From JANMEX01 sp031423755 (lineage in GTDB: Bacteria > Pseudomonadota > Alphaproteobacteria > Rhizobiales > Rhizobiaceae), in NCBI GenBank assembly GCA_031423755.1, contig JANPGC010000090.1, positions 1 through 7,691 of the forward strand: 7,691 nucleotides of DNA. The letters are read 5' to 3'. The first letter of the stretch is position 1. The number at the start of each line of letters is the position of its first letter. Below the pieces are notes generated by a model that did not search any database, was not told the origin of the DNA, and was given only the letters and a program-made list of their open reading frames with translations. Shown here piece by piece: positions 6,030 to 7,691 of this stretch. A program made the position numbers and the translations under genes.

Positions 6030-6041
6030 CGCCGCACGAAT

Positions 6042-6116
6042 GGGCGTATAGCTCAGCGGGAGAGCACTACATTGACATTGTAGGGGTCACAGGTTCAATC
6101 CCTGTTACGCCCACCA
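6042..6116 (+). tRNA. tRNA-Val, anticodon GAC
   Basis: A complete cloverleaf. The acceptor stem is GGGCGTA 6042-6048 with TACGCCC 6106-6112. The D stem is GCTC 6051-6054 with GAGC 6062-6065. The anticodon stem is CTACA 6067-6071 with TGTAG 6079-6083 and the loop is TTGACAT with anticodon GAC at 6074-6076. The T arm is ACAGG 6089-6093 with CCTGT 6101-6105 and loop TTCAATC. The discriminator is A6113 and CCA is encoded at 6114-6116. It reads GUC and, by wobble, GUU valine codons. The 3' end faces an AT-rich region with a broken toxin-antitoxin pair, so this tRNA may have served as an integration site. Confidence 0.97.
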
Positions 6117-6144
6117 TTCGTTTCCTTACCTTAGATGTTGCGTT

Positions 6145-6399
6145 TCACCGGATTAGTCTTTGATATTCGTCATGAAGGCCGATCCAGTACCACACGCAGT
6201 CGTCACCTTTACGGACACAAATCGTGCGATGTTCAATTCCAACGCGCGCAGACCAAATATGCCAGACGCTTTTAAAATGCAGTGAAGGGTGGAATGGATT
6301 GGTCTATATCAGTCCGAAATTCTTGTCTGCTAGCCTTTGGACGTTTTTTGGCAGCTTTTCGTAAAACTGCCAAAATTCACTGGTCGTAAAATGATTCAA
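6145..6399 (-). pseudogene. RelE/ParE-like toxin, inactivated by an in-frame stop
   Basis: Read on the minus strand from TTG 6399-6397, one frame of 85 codons gives MNHFTTSEFWQFYEKL, then PKNVQRLADKNFGLI, a TAG (6306-6304, codon 32), then TNPFHPSLHFKSVWHIW, SARVGIEHRTICVRKGDD and CVWYWIGLHDEYQRLIR, ending at TGA 6147-6145. The pieces on both sides fit the compact RelE/ParE toxin fold of mRNA-cleaving type II toxins; HPSLHFK, WSARVG and WIG-x-H-x-EY are recognisable. The TAG falls where relatives, from memory, have Lys, one base change from AAG. The start overlaps the antitoxin stop (TTGA), the usual coupling of such pairs. The truncated 31-residue product would lack the basic active-site half, so the toxin should be dead unless the stop is suppressed. 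The DNA is more AT-rich than its neighbours. Confidence 0.8.
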
Positions 6400-6596
6400 A
6401 GCGGATGCGTCTTTCCCGCTTCGTGCTCAGCAAGAGCCTTCGCCGCAAGCCGATCCAGCCGCCCAGCTTTTGCGTCAGCCTCTATTTGTCGATCCCACAT
6501 GTCCGCCTGTAGCTCGGCAAACCAAGCAGCAAACTTTTTGATCTCTGCTTTCGAGAGGGCGGCAACAGACTGTTCGATTTGCTCAAGTTTGGTCAT
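6396..6596 (-). CDS. Antitoxin of a type II RelE/ParE-like pair
   Basis: A 66-residue, highly charged, helix-rich protein. MTKLEQIEQSVAALSKAEIK at the N-terminus leads into KFAAWFAELQADMWDRQIE (21-39), then a linker-like DAKAGRLDRLAAKALAEHEAG and a short basic tail. From memory this matches a small family found upstream of RelE/ParE-like toxins, and the broken toxin lies directly downstream with a 4-bp overlap. It would bind and neutralise the toxin; no separate DNA-binding fold is evident, though such antitoxins often help repress their own promoter. ATG 6594-6596 fits the family start; ATG 6609-6611, five codons upstream, is also open. Neither has a clear ribosome site. The frame is intact although its toxin is not. 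Confidence 0.75.
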   Translation of the reverse strand: MTKLEQIEQSVAALSKAEIKKFAAWFAELQADMWDRQIEADAKAGRLDRLAAKALAEHEAGKTHPL

Positions 6597-6641
6597 GATA
6601 CTAAATACCATTAAATCGCAGAGTCAGCAATTTGGAATGTC

Positions 6642-6655
6642 GCCAAGGGTTTGGC
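6642..6655. promoter_or_regulatory. Inverted repeat upstream of the antitoxin gene, possible operator
   Basis: GCCAA (6642-6646) and TTGGC (6651-6655) form a perfect inverted repeat with a 4-bp spacer, about 45 bp upstream of the antitoxin start. On the minus strand a TTGCCA (-35-like, rc of 6652-6657) overlaps it, with a poor -10 (CAAATT) 17 bases on. The position suits autoregulation of a toxin-antitoxin operon, but a repeat this short may be chance. Confidence 0.28.
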
Positions 6656-6738
6656 AAGCGTCTGGCAGGATAGCATTTGAACATCATTGACCCGCGAGCG
6701 GCCATACCCCCTTGGCAGCACACAAGCATTTTGGCATT

Positions 6739-6755
6739 TTCCCGATATATGGGAA
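6739..6755. promoter_or_regulatory. Inverted repeat upstream of rfbC
   Basis: TTCCC (6739-6743) and GGGAA (6751-6755) flank GATATAT, 50 bases before the rfbC start, within the 208-bp divergent gap between the antitoxin and rfbC. It could be an operator or part of the rfbC promoter; GATATA or TATATG may serve as a -10 box, but no -35 at the correct spacing is convincing. Confidence 0.22.
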
Positions 6756-6804
6756 TACACACGCTGTTCATCCTTACAGACAATCACCTTCGCAGAAAAA
6801 TCCG

Positions 6805-7368
6805 ATGGAAATTCAAGCCACAAAAATTCCTGACGTCTTCATCCTGACACCCTCAAGGTTTGTGGATGACCGGGGGTTTTTCAGCGAAAGCTGGAACAGT
6901 GCGACGATGGCGAAGCACGGGTTCCATGTGGATTTTGTGCAGGACAACCACTCCTTTTCAAAAAGTCGCGGCACCATCCGCGGCCTTCACTATCAGTCGC
7001 CACCGCAAGCACAGGCAAAGCTCGTTCGTTGCGGCAGGGGGCGCTTGCTTGATGTGGCGGTGGACATCCGGAACGGCTCGCCGACTTTTGGCAAATGGAT
7101 CAGCGAAGAGCTGAGCTTTGAAAACGGAAGACAACTCATGATACCGGTTGGCTTCCTTCATGGATTTATCACGCTGGAGCCTGATACGGAGATTATCTAC
7201 AAATGCTCCAGTCACTATGCCCCGCAATACGATGGCGTGGTGCGCTACGATGATCCGGATATTGGCATTGACTGGGGCATGGATCACGCAGATCTGATCC
7301 TGTCAGCCAAAGACAAGGCAGGACCAAGATTGTGCGATGTCACCTCCCCCTTCGACTATGTCGGATAG
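6805..7368 (+). CDS. rfbC: dTDP-4-dehydrorhamnose 3,5-epimerase
   Basis: A 187-residue cupin-fold enzyme (RmlC) that epimerises dTDP-4-keto-6-deoxy-glucose at C3 and C5, the third step to dTDP-L-rhamnose for lipopolysaccharide or capsule. Substrate-site motifs are FVDDRGFFSESW (19-30), TIRGLHYQ (57-64, catalytic His62), AKLVRC (71-76), IPVGFLHGF (113-121, His119) and IIYKCSSHYAP (130-140, Tyr138 as likely acid). The D-P-D-I-G-I-D-W segment at 150-157 and LSAKD at 166-170 also fit. Length is normal. The start is ATG 6805 (MEIQATKIPDVF), as in relatives; the frame is open back to 6712 but that extension is not family-like. The ribosome site is weak. rfbB starts within 5 bp or overlaps, so they are an operon. 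Confidence 0.92.
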   Translation: MEIQATKIPDVFILTPSRFVDDRGFFSESWNSATMAKHGFHVDFVQDNHSFSKSRGTIRGLHYQSPPQAQAKLVRCGRGRLLDVAVDIRNGSPTFGKWISEELSFENGRQLMIPVGFLHGFITLEPDTEIIYKCSSHYAPQYDGVVRYDDPDIGIDWGMDHADLILSAKDKAGPRLCDVTSPFDYVG

Positions 7369-7372
7369 GCGT

Positions 7373-7691
7373 ATGAAGATTTTGGTAACCGGGGGCGCAG
7401 GTTTCATCGGTTCCGCCGTTGTGCGCCGGGCCATCGCGGATGGGCATTCGATAGTCAACGTAGACGCGCTGACCTACGCCTCCTGCCTCAAGAACGTCGA
7501 AAGCCCGGCCAACAGTGTGAACTACAAATTTGAGCACGCGGATATCTGCAATCGCGAAAGTCTGGATGAAATATTTTCCGTCCACAAACCGGACGCAGTG
7601 ATGCATCTGGCCGCCGAGAGTCATGTGGACCGCTCAATCGACGGACCGGGAATTTTCATCCAGACCAATATTGTCGGCACCTTCAATTTGC
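7373..7691 (+). CDS. rfbB: dTDP-glucose 4,6-dehydratase, N-terminal part
   Basis: The first 106 codons of an extended short-chain dehydrogenase (RmlB), cut by the window end. It converts dTDP-glucose to dTDP-4-keto-6-deoxyglucose using bound NAD, the step just before RfbC. MKILVTGGAGFIGS carries the NAD-binding G-x-x-G-x-x-G at residues 7-13, followed by Asp31 and LTYA (VDALTYAS, 30-37), DAVMHLAAESHVDRSI (76-91) and the start of the TN-x-x-GTFNL motif. These are typical of RmlB. ATG 7373 gives the usual family start; ATG 7358 in the same frame would overlap the end of rfbC. The order rfbC-rfbB suggests a dTDP-rhamnose operon, with rfbD and rfbA expected beyond the window. Confidence 0.93.
   Translation, partial: MKILVTGGAGFIGSAVVRRAIADGHSIVNVDALTYASCLKNVESPANSVNYKFEHADICNRESLDEIFSVHKPDAVMHLAAESHVDRSIDGPGIFIQTNIVGTFNL

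Noticed and set aside
6337..6690. 117-codon plus-strand frame over the antitoxin
   Set aside because: Antisense to a recognisable antitoxin-toxin pair; its Ser/Ala/Cys-rich translation looks like a shadow.
6712..6804. Upstream extension of RfbC
   Set aside because: Residues before MEIQATKIPD do not belong to the epimerase family and cover the promoter region.
1..7691. CRISPR array, prophage, integrase or intact insertion sequence
   Set aside because: No regularly spaced repeats, no phage or transposase motifs in any frame, and no second copy of the tRNA 3' end was found.

Overview
The window looks like chromosomal DNA of an alphaproteobacterium of the order Hyphomicrobiales (Rhizobiales). 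The evidence is a CpdR-type cell-cycle response regulator, an inositol-monophosphatase-type histidinol phosphatase next to an N-formylglutamate amidohydrolase, an IbpA-like small heat-shock protein, rhizobial-style palindromic intergenic repeats, and GC-rich coding DNA. I would not name a genus from this alone.

Layout. Bases 1-275 are non-coding and begin with a two-hairpin repeat. Bases 276-1023 hold a conserved rhizobial protein of unknown function whose reading frame is broken near base 765. A terminator follows for the minus-strand hsp20 gene (1169-1642), whose leader carries a ROSE-like RNA-thermometer signature. Divergent from it is a secreted PepSY-like protein (1901-2383). Between the two lies an 11-bp-phased tandem repeat that looks like a response-regulator site. 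After a strong terminator and a fair promoter comes an alpha/beta hydrolase (2574-3533). It converges, with a 4-bp overlap, on a minus-strand pair: N-formylglutamate amidohydrolase (4352-5242) then hisN (3530-4321), likely one operon. A 147-bp repeat with perfect 12-bp terminal inverted repeats (5258-5404) lies between that operon and the divergent cpdR (5602-5964). A tRNA-Val(GAC) gene follows at 6042-6116.

Right of the tRNA the character changes. The DNA is visibly more AT-rich up to about 6800. It holds a minus-strand type II toxin-antitoxin pair: an intact small antitoxin (6396-6596) and a RelE/ParE-like toxin (6145-6399) that is complete except for one in-frame TAG at codon 32. The toxin is split into short pieces, so simple ORF calling misses it. 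The window ends in dTDP-sugar genes, rfbC (6805-7368) and the start of rfbB (7373 onward), which suggests the edge of a surface-polysaccharide cluster. A tRNA followed by an inactivated toxin-antitoxin pair and polysaccharide genes fits the edge of an acquired or variable region, but no integrase or repeated tRNA end is visible here.

Most genes are ordinary housekeeping functions. The items most worth a second look are the nonsense-disabled toxin, the 147-bp inverted-repeat element sitting directly upstream of a TTG-initiated gene, the frameshifted gene, and two candidate regulatory signals between hsp20 and the PepSY gene.
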